From Nemertoderma westbladi (Eukaryota > Xenacoelomorpha > Nemertodermatida > Nemertodermatidae), in the NCBI GenBank assembly GCA_032718475.1, contig JAUCBJ010003474.1, positions 1 through 37,493 of the forward strand: a DNA stretch of 37,493 nt, read 5' to 3'. Below are positions 21,941 through 32,092 of this stretch, piece after piece (the stretch's first letter is position 1; each line of letters begins with the position of its first letter). The notes below the pieces were generated by a model. The model saw only the letters and a program-made list of their open reading frames with translations, was not told the DNA's origin and searched no databases. The translations under genes and the position numbers were made by a program.

Positions 21941-22366
21941 CTGTAGAAATGTAGAGCTTTAGTGAACCACATATATACGCACGCACGCATAGAGAGAGAG
22001 AGGCCAGTCCACGAATCAATGTGGATACATTACTCATCATCATCATTGCAGCAATGGCGCAGACTAGATCTAAGCTGACATTTATTTGTTTATTTATTTC
22101 TTATTAGCAGTTTATATATATAGACTTTACCATTGTGAAATAATAGTCCATAGGTATAAAACTGGCACACAATGGATACAAAATTGACAATTTTAATTCT
22201 TTACCGCACCTTAAAATGAGTAAAAATACTAGCTGCATCAGCATAAAGATACTGCAACAATCGCGGTCTAGTTGAATTAACAAGCGCAATCACTCAAAGG
22301 CCCGAGTCTACTAATGCATGAACTGTCTCCTTGAATGGCTTACTACCAATCTTACTACAAAAAAAT

Positions 22367-22435
22367 CACCAGAAAGTGGGATTGAACTCAGTAACTAGAT
22401 TTTCAAGTCCAATGCTCTACCAACTTCATCGCTAC
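22367..22435 (-). repeat. tRNA-derived pseudogene or SINE head
   Basis: The minus strand has an A box (AGTTGGTAGAGCAT) and a B box (GAGTTCAATCCCA) spaced as in a tRNA, with a seven-base loop CTTGAAA at the anticodon position. The anticodon stem pairs poorly and no acceptor stem closes, so it is a pseudogene or SINE, not a working tRNA. Confidence 0.55.
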
Positions 22436-22676
22436 TGCGCAGTCACTGCGACACTGGAGCCTTATAAAACTAAGCTAACTGAAAATTAACAACAACAACG
22501 CAAAGAACAACAAAAAAGTGAATACGAGAGGTCTCACTACGCGGACCTAAAAAGCAGTCGATGTTACGGGATTATACGGGATTATATACACTTCGTAAAC
22601 CCAGAAACTAATATAGCACCTTATTAGCCATCAGCCGTATAACGGTAGTAATTATCACCCTCCAATGAAGGGTTTA
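22436..22676. other. Amt intron, nothing recognised
   Basis: Short spacer between the tRNA-like sequence and the TTAA-type element; no feature is supported. Confidence 0.4.
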
Positions 22677-23171
22677 CCCTATTAGTACCGGGCTATAATA
22701 TGTTGTACATATACCGGGGGGGGGGGGGGGGGGGGGGGGGTCATATTGACCTCCCTCCCTCTAAAATCTACAAATTTAAACGAAAACGCCTGACTTTTTG
22801 TTTGTACGTAGATCTCACTAGTCCGAATCCGACAGAAAAAAAAATTTCGAAAAAAGTACTGGGGTGGCTATTTTGCTGCACCAAAGTTACAAGTAGTGAA
22901 CAATTTTCATAAAATTTTAAAGTTATAATTTTCGGCTAATTGTTTTTCAATACAGGTTTTCTGGGGCGTGACATCCATTGGAAAGTGTTTAAAAATGATC
23001 TGATCACTATAAATAGCTGTTTTAGTACTCTACTTAGGCAAAAAACCAGCACTTTTCAGTTTGAACACAAAATTTTTAATTCACTTATACGATGGTATAT
23101 ATTCACATTATTGGAATACATTTTTAATTTGCCAGATCATTGCTAATTGTATTTTTCAGCGTAATATGGCA

Positions 23172-23985
23172 AATTTTGGTGCTAGCACCAAATTTCGTAC
23201 CCATCACCAAAAAGTGCAAGTTTGAGATGTCCAGTGCGGTTTTTATTGATTCCATCGGATTATTCAGGACCCTCATAAACCCGTATAACGCAAGAAACAA
23301 GATGATACCCTCTATTGATCAATTTGCTTATTTTCAAAATTTTGGTGCTGGCTCACAATTTTCATCCACCGGCGAAAAATACAGGTTTGAAAACTCTTAT
23401 GGAATTTTTACATATTCCATTGAATTCAGAACCCTTACAAACCCGTATAACGCATGAAACAAGGTGATACAATCAATTGATATATTTGGTGGTTTTCAAA
23501 ATTTGGTGCTAGCACCAAATTTCGCACCCACTTCCGAAAAATACAAGTTTGAGATGTCTAGTTAGATAATTATTTATTTCATTGAATTCAGAACCGCCAT
23601 AAACCTCTAAAACGCGAGAAATAAGTTGTAACAATCAATTTAACTATTGAATGAATTTTCAAAATTTCGTGCTGGCACTAAATTTTGCACACCGCGCCGA
23701 AAAATACAAGTTTGATACTCCTGGTGCAACTCGTATATATTCCATCGAAATCAGAACCCTAAAAAACCCCTATTGCGCAATAAACAGGTTCAAACAATCA
23801 ATTTACAAATTTGACATATTTCAAAATTTGGTGCTGGCACCAAAATTGGCACCCGCCGAAAAAAACAAGTTTGAAATTTCTAAATTTATTTAGATGAATT
23901 CCATCCAATTGCAAACACCAAAAAACCGGTGTAAATCAAAAATAGAGATGTTACAAATCATATTTAAATGAAATGTAATTTTCAA
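23172..23985. repeat. Five degenerate ~160-bp tandem units
   Basis: Units start near 23173, 23339, 23500, 23662 and 23823 (spacings 161-166 bp). Each opens AAATTTGGTGCTGGCACCAAA-like, then has a GAAAAATACAAGTTTGA word, a TTCCATtGAATTCAGAACCC word and a CCTATAACGCAAGAAACA word. The last unit is partial. Similar units lie in copy A at 13480-13616 and 14479-14985. Confidence 0.8.
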
Positions 23986-24150
23986 AAAACGCCTCAAAAA
24001 AAGTGCCAAAAGTAGGGTTAAAAAATGGTGCTATAACTTGAAAACTACCCAATATTTTTGAAAACCGTTTTCACTATTAGGAAGACAATAGATTTTTAGG
24101 AAAAGTCACAAAATTTCAGATTCCCCCTGCGTTTGTTTCAGAGTTATAAC

Positions 24151-24809
24151 TGTAAACGGATTCAATTCCGTGCATTACCCACCGAAAATGGGATTAGTGG
24201 CACTTTACCAATATAGTTGGCGATGTGAGATTACCAATAATAATCTCGCCTCATAACCATTTGGGGGAGGGGGGGGGGGGGGATACACGCCGTAAGCCAC
24301 AGAGAGAGGTGAGAGGTCAAACCACCTGAGAGGGAGAAACAAGCTAGTGAGGCTAGCACCAAGGGGTAACGCCAACAGGGAGTGGCGAAGTGACAATTAG
24401 TATATAATCCAATAGTAGGCAGGAAAGCACATTGGGGAGGACAAGAGCGCATCCATTGGATGTTAGAGGCCGCCCAGTGGTGTAGGGCTAAAACCAATAT
24501 GTGTCAATGATATAACTCTTGTAATCACTGATTTTTAGTTAGTTGATTCCCTTGCGGTTGTGAGACCGGAATAGTTTTTGACCGTCGTCGTCGTCGTTAC
24601 CGTTACTATTGCATATTATTATATTCAGACCGTGCTATTATCAATTGCTGTGATTATCAATACTGACAACTAACTCTATTGATTTCCATCGGCCTTTGGC
24701 CAAACATATATATATCCAGCCTTCAGCCCAGCAGCCCAGCGACACAACGATGCGTACAACCTACACCGGTCGGTATCCATCACTGTCAACTCAAGTGGAT
24801 ACCGTCACA
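24151..24809 (+). mobile_element. Solo LTR of 659 bp
   Basis: Begins TGTAAACGG and ends CCGTCACA, flanked by an exact 5-bp duplication ATAAC (24146-24150 and 24810-24814). Copy A shows the uninterrupted site (GAGTTATAAC then AAAAAACCAC). It contains a G-rich run (24263-24282) and a TATA box (TATATAA near 24401). It matches the LTR at 36703-37389 throughout. No internal region remains, the usual result of LTR-LTR recombination. Confidence 0.9.
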
Positions 24810-24868
24810 ATAACAAAAAAAACCACGGGAGGGGTAATATTGACCCCCCCCGGGTTTAATAGGGTTAA

Positions 24869-26250
24869 GGATTTGTTTGACAAAATGCAAAAAATACAAA
24901 ATACCTAGAAAGGTCAAAAAGCAAAAGGGCCCAGCTGCCAAACGAAGGAATGATCATACGTTACGCAATCTATCATATTGTCATACAGTCTATCTCATTT
25001 TTACATAGTTTTGAGAAAAACACAAAATACATACCAGGCCTGTCATTTGATTCCTGATTGGTGGAAATCCTGTGAAATGATGTCATTAGGTAAGTTATAG
25101 TCATAGAATTCTTTGAACAGCATATTTTGAACTGAAACTCCTATCTACATAGTGCACTGTGAGATAGAGCATATTGCTTCTACATTTTCATAGACATTTG
25201 TTGATTTATAAGCCAAAACCGTCTATCTCAGATATAATCTGTTTTGGCATGTATAAATTTGTTATTTAATCTGAAGTTCTAGGTATTTTTGCATTTCTAC
25301 TATCTCATCACTTTAATACGTAATTGGTAAAACACAAAAAAATGTTGTGTTTAGTTTGATAATTCCGAAGGTATACGGGTTTTCGAGGTTGCTGATCACG
25401 ATGGAACTTGTTAAAAATTATTCCTGGTAAGTCAAACGTCATTTTTGGTGCCATTCTGATGCCCCAGGATGAAAAGTAGAAGTAGCAAAAACTGTTAAAT
25501 TGTGCCTTTGTTTGGGTAATTCAGGAGCAATACTGGTTTTCAAGGTCGCTGATCATGATACAACTACTCGTTAAAATGATTTAGTGGTAACGCAAGTATC
25601 CTTTTTAGTGCTTGTCTGGTGGGACAAAAAATGCAATTGTAGTATAAAACCTACAAATGGCCAAAAATCGAATTTGGTTGAATAATACGATATTTTTGAG
25701 TCTCATATTCATGATCAGTTTCTCTGACAACCCCTAATGCCATAAAATAAGGTTGATTTAGTAATGATTTTTGATTAACAAAATTGTTCTATATATATAT
25801 TTTTCGTGCCACACATTAACACATATCCAAAAATGACATAATCAACAACGTACGATATTCATCAGCATCCCAAAAAAAATAAAGAAAAATTCAATAAAGA
25901 TCATAAGATTGGCTTGATTTTATGCTGATTTTTCATTATCATGTTTGCATACTTGTTTTTTTCGTGCCCCAGGGGCCACGTTCAAAATTACAAAAAAATT
26001 TCTCGAATGTTATATTTCAGTTATACAATCACTATTAACATTCAAAAAACGCGATATACCGCAAATAAATTTATTTTAGTTAGCCATAATAACTTTTGAA
26101 AATTATAGAACGAAAAATATTTATTTTAATTTAATTTTATTTATTTCGTACATCTTACCGCAGGCAATTGTACAGCGTACATAGATTAGCACCAAGCACA
26201 AATAGGGTAGATGATGGTGTAATATTATGGTTTTGTTCAGAATTGGAAAA
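24869..26250. other. Amt intron; dispersed GCTGATCA-containing repeat
   Basis: No gene. Two direct copies of a unit containing TTTTCRAGGTYGCTGATCAY lie at about 25378-25410 and 25538-25570. An inverted copy (TCATGATCAGTTTCTCTGACA) is at about 25709-25732. The rest is AT-rich. Confidence 0.5.
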
Positions 26251-26410
26251 ACTGAGACGATGCGTCACCGGGGGTTGAACCAGCGCTATACGTACGTTTC
26301 GGCCTAACAGGCCTCATCAGTAGCGCTAACCAGTTCAGCCACTAGCCCCTGACACTCAAACTCCCACCTAATCCACTTCTATTGAACGGGCAGTCTTAAG
26401 TTGCATATAT
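26250..26410 (-). mobile_element. Short element with tRNA-like boxes around hammerhead 1
   Basis: On the minus strand an A-box-like TAGTGGCTGAACTGGTTAG lies just before the ribozyme and a B box GGTTCAACCCC (26281-26271) just after, so the ribozyme occupies the anticodon-arm position of a tRNA-like fold. Weak inverted similarity between the flanks (GTTCA..GAA.TGGA, then GTCA.GGGG) suggests an eroded palindrome. Exact ends are uncertain. Confidence 0.5.
26282..26327 (-). ncRNA. Hammerhead ribozyme motif 1 (type I, intact core)
   Basis: Read on the minus strand. Stem I strand AGCGCTA (26327-26321), core CTGATGA (26320-26314), stem II GGCC, loop TGTTA, GGCC (26313-26301), core GAAAC (26300-26296), then tetraloop GTAC closing a 2-bp stem III. 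The cleavage triplet is GTA (26291-26289), and stem I strand TAGCGCT (26288-26282) is perfectly complementary to the first. All invariant core residues are present. Flanking GAAC/GTTC can extend stem I past an internal loop. A minimal stem III is typical of retroelement hammerheads. Activity is inferred. Confidence 0.85.
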
Positions 26411-26503
26411 TCTATCTCTATCAGCGGACCTACCGGCCCCAAGTATGCTAGAGTGAAACAGGAGGGAAGTACAAATAAATAAATATTCAGCTCGAGGCTT
26501 CCA

Positions 26504-26551
26504 CATGGTTGCCATGTGAGGCATGGTTGCCATGTGAGGCATGGTTGCCAT
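26504..26551. repeat. Three 18-bp tandem repeats
   Basis: CATGGTTGCCATGTGAGG-type units repeat three times, the last diverging after GCCAT. Each contains the near-palindrome CATGGTTGCCATG. Confidence 0.8.
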
Positions 26552-26610
26552 TTCTGGCAGAGCACGGGAATAACGAACTTGTACTTTCCTTTGAGTGATT
26601 AGTTGGCCTA

Positions 26611-26764
26611 AATATGATCTCCCACTCCACAGCGAAATATTCATCCGGTCTGGTAGCTCAGTACACTCACCCGGCTGATGATAACCAGAAGTTTGAAACC
26701 TAGGTACCGGGTTCGAGCCCCAATAGGGCCGGTTGATATTTTTCGCTATGGAGAGTATCATATT
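26611..26764 (+). mobile_element. Palindromic element with tRNA-like boxes and hammerhead 2
   Basis: Imperfect inverted arms 26611-26650 and 26728-26764 share AATATGAT, TCCAyAGCGAAA and a CCGGyC inner end. Between them lie an A box (TGGTAGCTCAGT, 26651-26662), the ribozyme, and a B box (GGGTTCGAGCCCC, 26709-26721) that overlaps the 3' strand of ribozyme stem I. It directly abuts the truncated 3' end of LINE-B copy 2. Confidence 0.65.
26669..26712 (+). ncRNA. Hammerhead ribozyme motif 2 (type I, intact core)
   Basis: Stem I ACCCGG (26669-26674) pairs perfectly with CCGGGT (26707-26712). Core CTGATGA is at 26675-26681. Stem II TAAC/GTTT with loop CAGAA spans 26682-26694; only three of its four pairs form, the base pair next to the core being U-U. 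Core GAAAC is at 26695-26699, tetraloop CTAG closes a 2-bp stem III, and the cleavage triplet is GTA (26704-26706). The weak stem II may lower activity. Confidence 0.78.
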
Positions 26765-26778
26765 GTCTTATTTACATT

Positions 26779-29700
26779 GCATTCTTGTGAATGTGCCATC
26801 CAGAGATTTGGTGTCCTCAGCAGTTAGAGCCCAGCATGGACTCCCATAAAGGAGTACTGGAACTAATGCTGCTCTAAATAATCGGACCTTAAGTTTCTGA
26901 TTAATTCTCGGTGACTTCCAAATCCTGGAAAGCCTATTCAAGGCTGCCCATGCCTTTCCCTTACGTATTACTGAATTCCGGTTCCATGATCCCAGGTAAC
27001 AGAAGTCATCCACATGCTCAAGCATACCATCTTTTGAGCTTATGCTCATCCAATCAGAGACTTGCTGAGGACTTTCAAAGTTAACTGTCAAAATTTTGGT
27101 CTTTCTGGAGTTAATAAAAAGACCAACACTAGAAGCAGCATGTTCTAATGAGCTGAGGAGCCGTTGGGCTCCCTCTAGTGATTCTGAGAGTACTCCCAAG
27201 TCTTCAGCAAAGTCTAGATCAGTTAGGTACTTGGCTGGATTTCCTCGACTTCTGGAGCCAGTAGGTGGAGTTATCATCACCCCATCATCATTATGATGAT
27301 CTAAGGACATGCGTAGAACATAGTCAACAACAATTATGAACAAGAATGGTGCAAGTGTGTCTCCCTGGAGGACGCCCCATAACACTTCAAATGGTTCTGT
27401 GTCACCGTCAACAGTAGACACAAATGTTGTCGAACCATCGTATACTGATCTGATTGCTGCAATAATTTCATCAGGAATCCCATATAATGAAAGTATGCTG
27501 AACATACGTGAGCGAGAGACTGAATCAAAGGCCTTGAAGAAGTCAACAAGGATAACAGCCAGATGCCTGTCTTCCTTTTTTGATAACTCTTCGATTATCC
27601 TTCTAAGTGCCAAAATGGGGTCCATGGTCCCACGACCTTTATGGAACCCATTCTGATTTCCATGGAGCAGTCTCTCAATGGGACCCCTGATGCGATTTAA
27701 TATAATTATATTGTATAGCTTTGCAGCAATCGAGATCAATGAGATTCCCCGAAAAGAACCATAGAGTGTTAGGTTGCCCTTCTTGGGAACTGGCACTGAC
27801 TTATTTGTTTTCATTTCTTGTGGGACTCTTGTTGTTCGGTACATGTCTACTATGATGGGATAGATGAGCTTTAAACACTCAGGTATTTTAAAGACCTCAG
27901 GGGGAACACCATCTACTCCACTGGCACGATTGGTCTTAATGCTCTTTGCAGCAGCCTTCACTTCTGCAAAGGAGATATTACCAATGGGAATATCTGGGAG
28001 TACAGACTCAGACACTTTTACTTCTATAAAGTTATCAGGCAATACCTTGTCATTATTGAGGAGCTTTTCAAAGTGGGCCTTCCAACCATTGAGGCCATTG
28101 GCTGGTGATTCAGCCTTAACCTCGGTGGTTGGTTGGTTTTTCGCACAGCAAGCAAGTTGATCGATCTCCATGCCTGGGATGATTGCCTGCTGTCGTCAGC
28201 ATCATTGATGGCATCAACCTGTCGGTTTATTAGCTCCTGTAAATTAACAGAGTACTGCCTGTTCAGGGACCTAGATGCAGCCTTAACTGCATTCTTGGCC
28301 GCTGTAGTCTGTTTGAGTCGGGACTCTTTCTGCGCCTTGTATAGGTAATTTCGGCACTTCTGAATTTTGTTGTCAGTCCAGGGGGCCCATTTCCTGTTTC
28401 GAGGGTATACAGGAACTGTTTCTGCAGCTGATAACTTAACTGCCTCTGTGAAGGCAGTATAGTCCTCACAGTGATCTGCCGCCTCAGAGGCAAGAACCTC
28501 ATACCTGTTGCTCAGCTGTAGTGTGAAGCTGGATCTCACACTTGGCTGTTGCAACAGAGAGGACCAGTCATGCCACGGCAAGGCAGATTTCGTTGTTCTG
28601 CTAGCACGCAGACTAAGTCTTACCTTGGCCACAATAAGGCGGTGATCACTGGAGAAGGGTCGTAGTGTAAATGCATTACAGTCTTGTATAGAGCTCCTGT
28701 ATTTCCTACGAAACAGGATATGGTCTATCGGGACTTGTGACCACTGGGTCCACTATGAGTCCATAGCTTTCCAGTTCGCTTCTTGAACTGGGTTCCAGCC
28801 GAAAACAATCCATTTCCAGAGATAAAATCCTGAAGATGGACGGAATTTCGGTTAACACTATTGCTATAGACCCAGGGCGATATAGGTGATTGATGCAGAC
28901 TTGCATTAAAGTCTCCCAGGAATGTTAAGAATGTATGCTGATCCACTCCATCAGTAGCCGCTTGTAGATTCTGGTAGAAATTTTCCATCTCCTTTACAGG
29001 GGCAACACTAGTTGGAGAGTAGCACACAATCAGAACCACCTTAGGAAACTTCTTAGCCAGTCTTCCAGAACATGAGAAGTGGCAACGGATGATGCGGTTA
29101 GAGATTTGGTCTATTTTGTCCAATGCTGCATGTGCAGTTGGATTCATCAATAGACCAATTCCACCATTGCCACTATCATCTGCTGAAGCGTGGGCGAGTT
29201 GCCTACCGCCCCCCATGTCCTTAATCAGAACCTCATCAGTCTGTCCAGTCTGCATTCGGTGCTCTTGAACACCCACTGCACTAAGATAAAGCTTATCTGC
29301 CAAGGCAGTCAGCTCACCTTGTCGCATTGGGGACCTGAATGTTAGGGTGTTTACTGAGGCTATTCTAGTGACTTGCCTCAGATTCACCATGGCTTTCACA
29401 TCGGCGTGGAACATGAGAGTAGCCTCCAACTCCAGAATCCCTCTCCCCCTCACAATCTGGCCTCCCCGGTGACCCAGGGTTTGGGCCAGAAAGGTCATCA
29501 GGAAAGGGACTCAAAGAATTGTTTGCCGCTCTCTCTCCAGTAGGGGGTGAGACAGGCAGCCGGTCAGGAGATATCTGACGCCTGTGAGGCTGATTGTGTC
29601 CAGTCATTCCACTGGCCTCTAGTGGCTTGACCTCCACATTACTAATGTAATCCATGGGGGTTGGGGGTGCTTTTTTGCCGAGTCAGCTCTTGGGGCAAAT

Positions 29701-30136
29701 ACCACACCCTGGTTTGCCATTCCACAGGGTGGGTGTCACAGTGGAGTCAGATATGAGGCCCATCAAACATATCTACTCTGTTGCACATGACCCACCATTG
29801 GCTGTGCAGCTCATCTGCTGGGTCATGCCCTGTAACCCTGCTGCCAGGTGTAGGTCGCAGTGAAGTGCACTCAGAGTGGACATGAGAACACTCTACTCCT
29901 GACCAGTCATTGGTAGATCACCATCTGCCTGGCCAGGCCATATACCCCTGCAGCCAAGTATATGGGTCCTTAATCCAGGACCAAGGGTGTCCTTATCCCA
30001 GAACGACGGGGGTCCTAGTTACAGGACCAGATTTGCCCTAGTAAGAGGGTCTATGCAGCTACAGGTGGCACCTCCTTTATGCTGCATGGAGGTGACAAGT
30101 TTTCTTGATCAATGACCTAGAATACCTGACCTGACC
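26779..30136 (-). mobile_element. LINE-B copy 2, 5'-complete but 3'-truncated
   Basis: Near-identical to copy 1 from its 5' end (30136) through codons for FTRM, then sequence similarity stops at 26779, about 380 bp before the copy-1 element end. The 5' leader with its CACCTCC/GGAGGTG hairpin is present. Loss of the 3' end with retention of the 5' end is opposite to normal LINE truncation, so a later deletion or rearrangement is likely. It lies in the sense direction inside the 10.2-kb Amt intron. No target duplication is found. Confidence 0.9.
26780..29655 (-). pseudogene. LINE-B copy 2 EN-RT ORF, frameshifted
   Basis: It starts MDYISNVEV at 29655. A 2-bp difference near 29400 shifts frame before MVNLRQV. 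A 1-nt loss near 28728, in the codons for SQIDHILF, shifts it again; copy 1 has its own 9-bp deletion at this spot. A further shift is near 28130. The RT part (28171-26768) is open and shows VPVPKKGNLTLYGSFRGIS, VDFFKAFDSV and GVLQGDTLAP, but the catalytic box is FAED instead of FADD. Endonuclease landmarks GVQEHR and GDFNA are intact. It cannot encode a full protein. Confidence 0.9.
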
Positions 30137-30296
30137 GAATTCTATCACTTATAATGTATATGCACAACAATTTCGTAATGTTAAAATTTTGGAATAAAAC
30201 TACATACATACTTGTTGCAAAGTACTTGACAGTGTTCTGATCCTCGTGGCTTTATTTTCACTCACTCACTAACGTTAGTGCTAGTCTGCACAATTT

Positions 30297-30590
30297 AGTG
30301 CTTTGGCAGCCCCATGGAGAAAATAAGCATGGTGCACAGCTCATGACTTTCGTAAGACGCCTCCTATAGGACACTGGTCTTGAAGATGAGGATAATCTTG
30401 CGAAAGCCATGTTGGATAGGGAGGTGCGGCGGTGCAACTTTGTTGATAAGCCAGCATAGCATTCTTAATGCACGCTGCATTGGGTTTGCCAATTGTGGAT
30501 TGTATGGTGGTGGAATACTTTTGTTAAGCTGGCATATAGGATCTAAATGTGCAGTTTCAATGCAGCAGGCCGAAATAGATAGATAGGAGT
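30297..30590 (+). pseudogene. LINE-B family 3' fragment, older copy
   Basis: A plus-strand match to the last ~55 codons and 3' UTR of LINE-B copy 1: LWQPHGENKHGAQLMTF, then DTGLEDEDNLAKAM and RRCNFVDKPA, with two stops. By hand alignment about 27 of 167 coding bases differ from copy 1. The 3' UTR ends in an ATAG microsatellite (about 30573-30588), a variant of copy 1's TAG tail. It is a 5'-truncated copy. Confidence 0.82.
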
Positions 30591-31574
30591 TACTCTGTCA
30601 AGTGCCTGTTATAAACTAGCGATGCGTTTTTTAATTAAGGTAGAATATATAGCACATTATTGCTAACAAATAGCTTCCTTAAAAAAAATGCTTTAATTTA
30701 ATGTAGTTAATATTTTGGTAGTTGGAATATCCAACAAATTACTTAATTAGCTGTTTATCTATCTATCTATTTATCAATGTTTATCCTGTCCTTTGTTAAA
30801 AAAAAATGTACTTTATTTTTAATGTGTTTTAGAGAACGATTATTTAATGACATTTTGACATTAATTAGGAAGTAATTAAATTATATAATTGACAGTTTTT
30901 CCAGTATGAAAACCTAATTATTTTATTAGGCGGAATTTATGACAATGGTGCATAATATCAGAATAATGACAATGAATATAAATTTAATAAAGGCATGGAG
31001 CCTGACACATTTTTATCTTTCTCTTACCCTCGAAATCCTTGAAAAATTTTCCACTATAACCACCAGACAAAGAAAGACTCAAACTTCAAATAACTTTAAA
31101 GAAATTGGGGATTATTTTTAATTTTTTTAATTGATGTTATATGTTTTGCTTATATCAATAAATTTGCGATAAGACATCCATCCATATGCATCTACAGTCC
31201 TCAGAAAATAAGATTTGATTTCAATAACAAAATATTCAGAAAATAAGATTATATTCCTTTCACTTGCCTCATTACTGAGAGTTAGTGAAGAAATTATTTC
31301 GTTAAGTGACTCTGACAAATATCTTAATTTACATCTCAGTTACAACGGATCGATCGTGTCTCAATCGTGTCTCGATCATGTCAAAATCACACAATTACAG
31401 ACAAGCGTTCTCTAATGTAGTTAATTTTTCTGGTCCATCACAATAGAGCAGATAGCAGTAATGTAGGTAGGTAGTTCGGGGGCGGCATAACACCAAGTAA
31501 CAATGTGTTGGCAAGCTGTGTTTTTCGAGGTATTTGTTATTATACATTTATTACTAATAAAATGGCAGCTGGGT
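30591..31574. other. Amt intron, nothing recognised
   Basis: AT-rich with a short TCTA microsatellite near 30750-30770. Open frames on both strands have no family motif. Confidence 0.4.
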
Positions 31575-31732
31575 TTGAAATTAATACTCTATATCTCAAG
31601 AACCTGTGGCCTAGTGGTTGTTGTCTCGGCTTCCACATCGAGGTCCAGGTTCGAATTCGACACCACGCCAATGAGACCCAGTAAGGTCGAAACGCGTACG
31701 TGGTTTGGAGAGATATGAGATATTAATTTCAA
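31575..31732 (+). mobile_element. Palindromic element with tRNA-like boxes and hammerhead 3
   Basis: Arms of 23 bp (31575-31597 and 31710-31732) match at 19 positions when inverted; both start TTGAAATTAATA. Inside are an A box (TGGCCTAGTGGTTG, 31607-31620), a B box (AGGTTCGAATTC, 31647-31658) and then a degenerate hammerhead. Here the ribozyme follows the B box instead of lying between the boxes. The arms are unrelated to those of the element at 26611-26764. Confidence 0.65.
31662..31704 (+). ncRNA. Hammerhead ribozyme motif 3 (degenerate)
   Basis: Stem I ACCACG/CGTGGT (31662-31667, 31699-31704) and stem II GACC/GGTC with loop CAGTAA are perfect, and GAAAC (31689-31693) and the GTA triplet (31696-31698) are kept. 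The first core reads CCAATGA instead of CTGATGA, changing two invariant residues, and the stem III loop is only two bases. The fold is clear but cleavage is not expected. Confidence 0.75.
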
Positions 31733-32086
31733 GAAAAATTACACGATTCCTAAATTTGTACACTACCCCCGGTTAAAAAGTACGCATGTGATGGGATTAG
31801 TCCTACAATTGCGCCAATAAAAAGATACGTTATTTTCGGTAAAATAAACTTATCATTCGAGGTTAAGACCCCTAGATCCCTTCCTATAATAAATGTATAA
31901 CACCAAGTGGTATACCATCTCATTTATTATTATAAACTTTGGGTATCAATTCAACACTCATACTCTATAATCATGCAGACGATTCTTAATGAAAGTCACA
32001 CCAATAATGATGTCTGTAGGCAAAGTAAATACTTCATTGAAACATTACACCACCATTCTATAAATATAAATATAATTATTAAAGTA
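31733..32086. other. Amt intron, nothing recognised
   Basis: AT-rich intronic sequence between the hammerhead element and the next Amt exon. Confidence 0.4.
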
Positions 32087-32092
32087 ACTTAC

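Larger units (their letters stand above)
22677..24864. mobile_element. TTAA-type non-autonomous element copy B, split by solo LTR
   Basis: The left end CCCTATTAG follows TTTA (22673-22676); the right end TTTAATAGGG is followed by TTAA (24865-24868). Both ends continue into CCGGG, a poly-G or G-rich stretch and a TCATATTGAC-like word, forming imperfect terminal inverted repeats. Without the LTR and its duplication it is about 1.52 kb. It has no transposase ORF. TTAA with CCC termini suggests piggyBac ancestry. A 25-G run lies at 22716-22740. Confidence 0.62.

Noticed and set aside
22367-22435. Functional tRNA gene
   Set aside because: The anticodon stem and acceptor stem do not pair well; only the internal promoter boxes are good.
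26504-26551. CRISPR-like array
   Set aside because: Three directly adjoining 18-bp repeats without spacers in a eukaryotic intron are a minisatellite.
26779-30590. Twin-priming inversion joining LINE-B copy 2 (minus) and the 3' fragment at 30297 (plus) into one event
   Set aside because: The 3' fragment differs from copy 1 at about 16% of coding bases while copy 2 is near-identical to copy 1, and ~160 bp of unrelated DNA separates them, so they are separate insertions.
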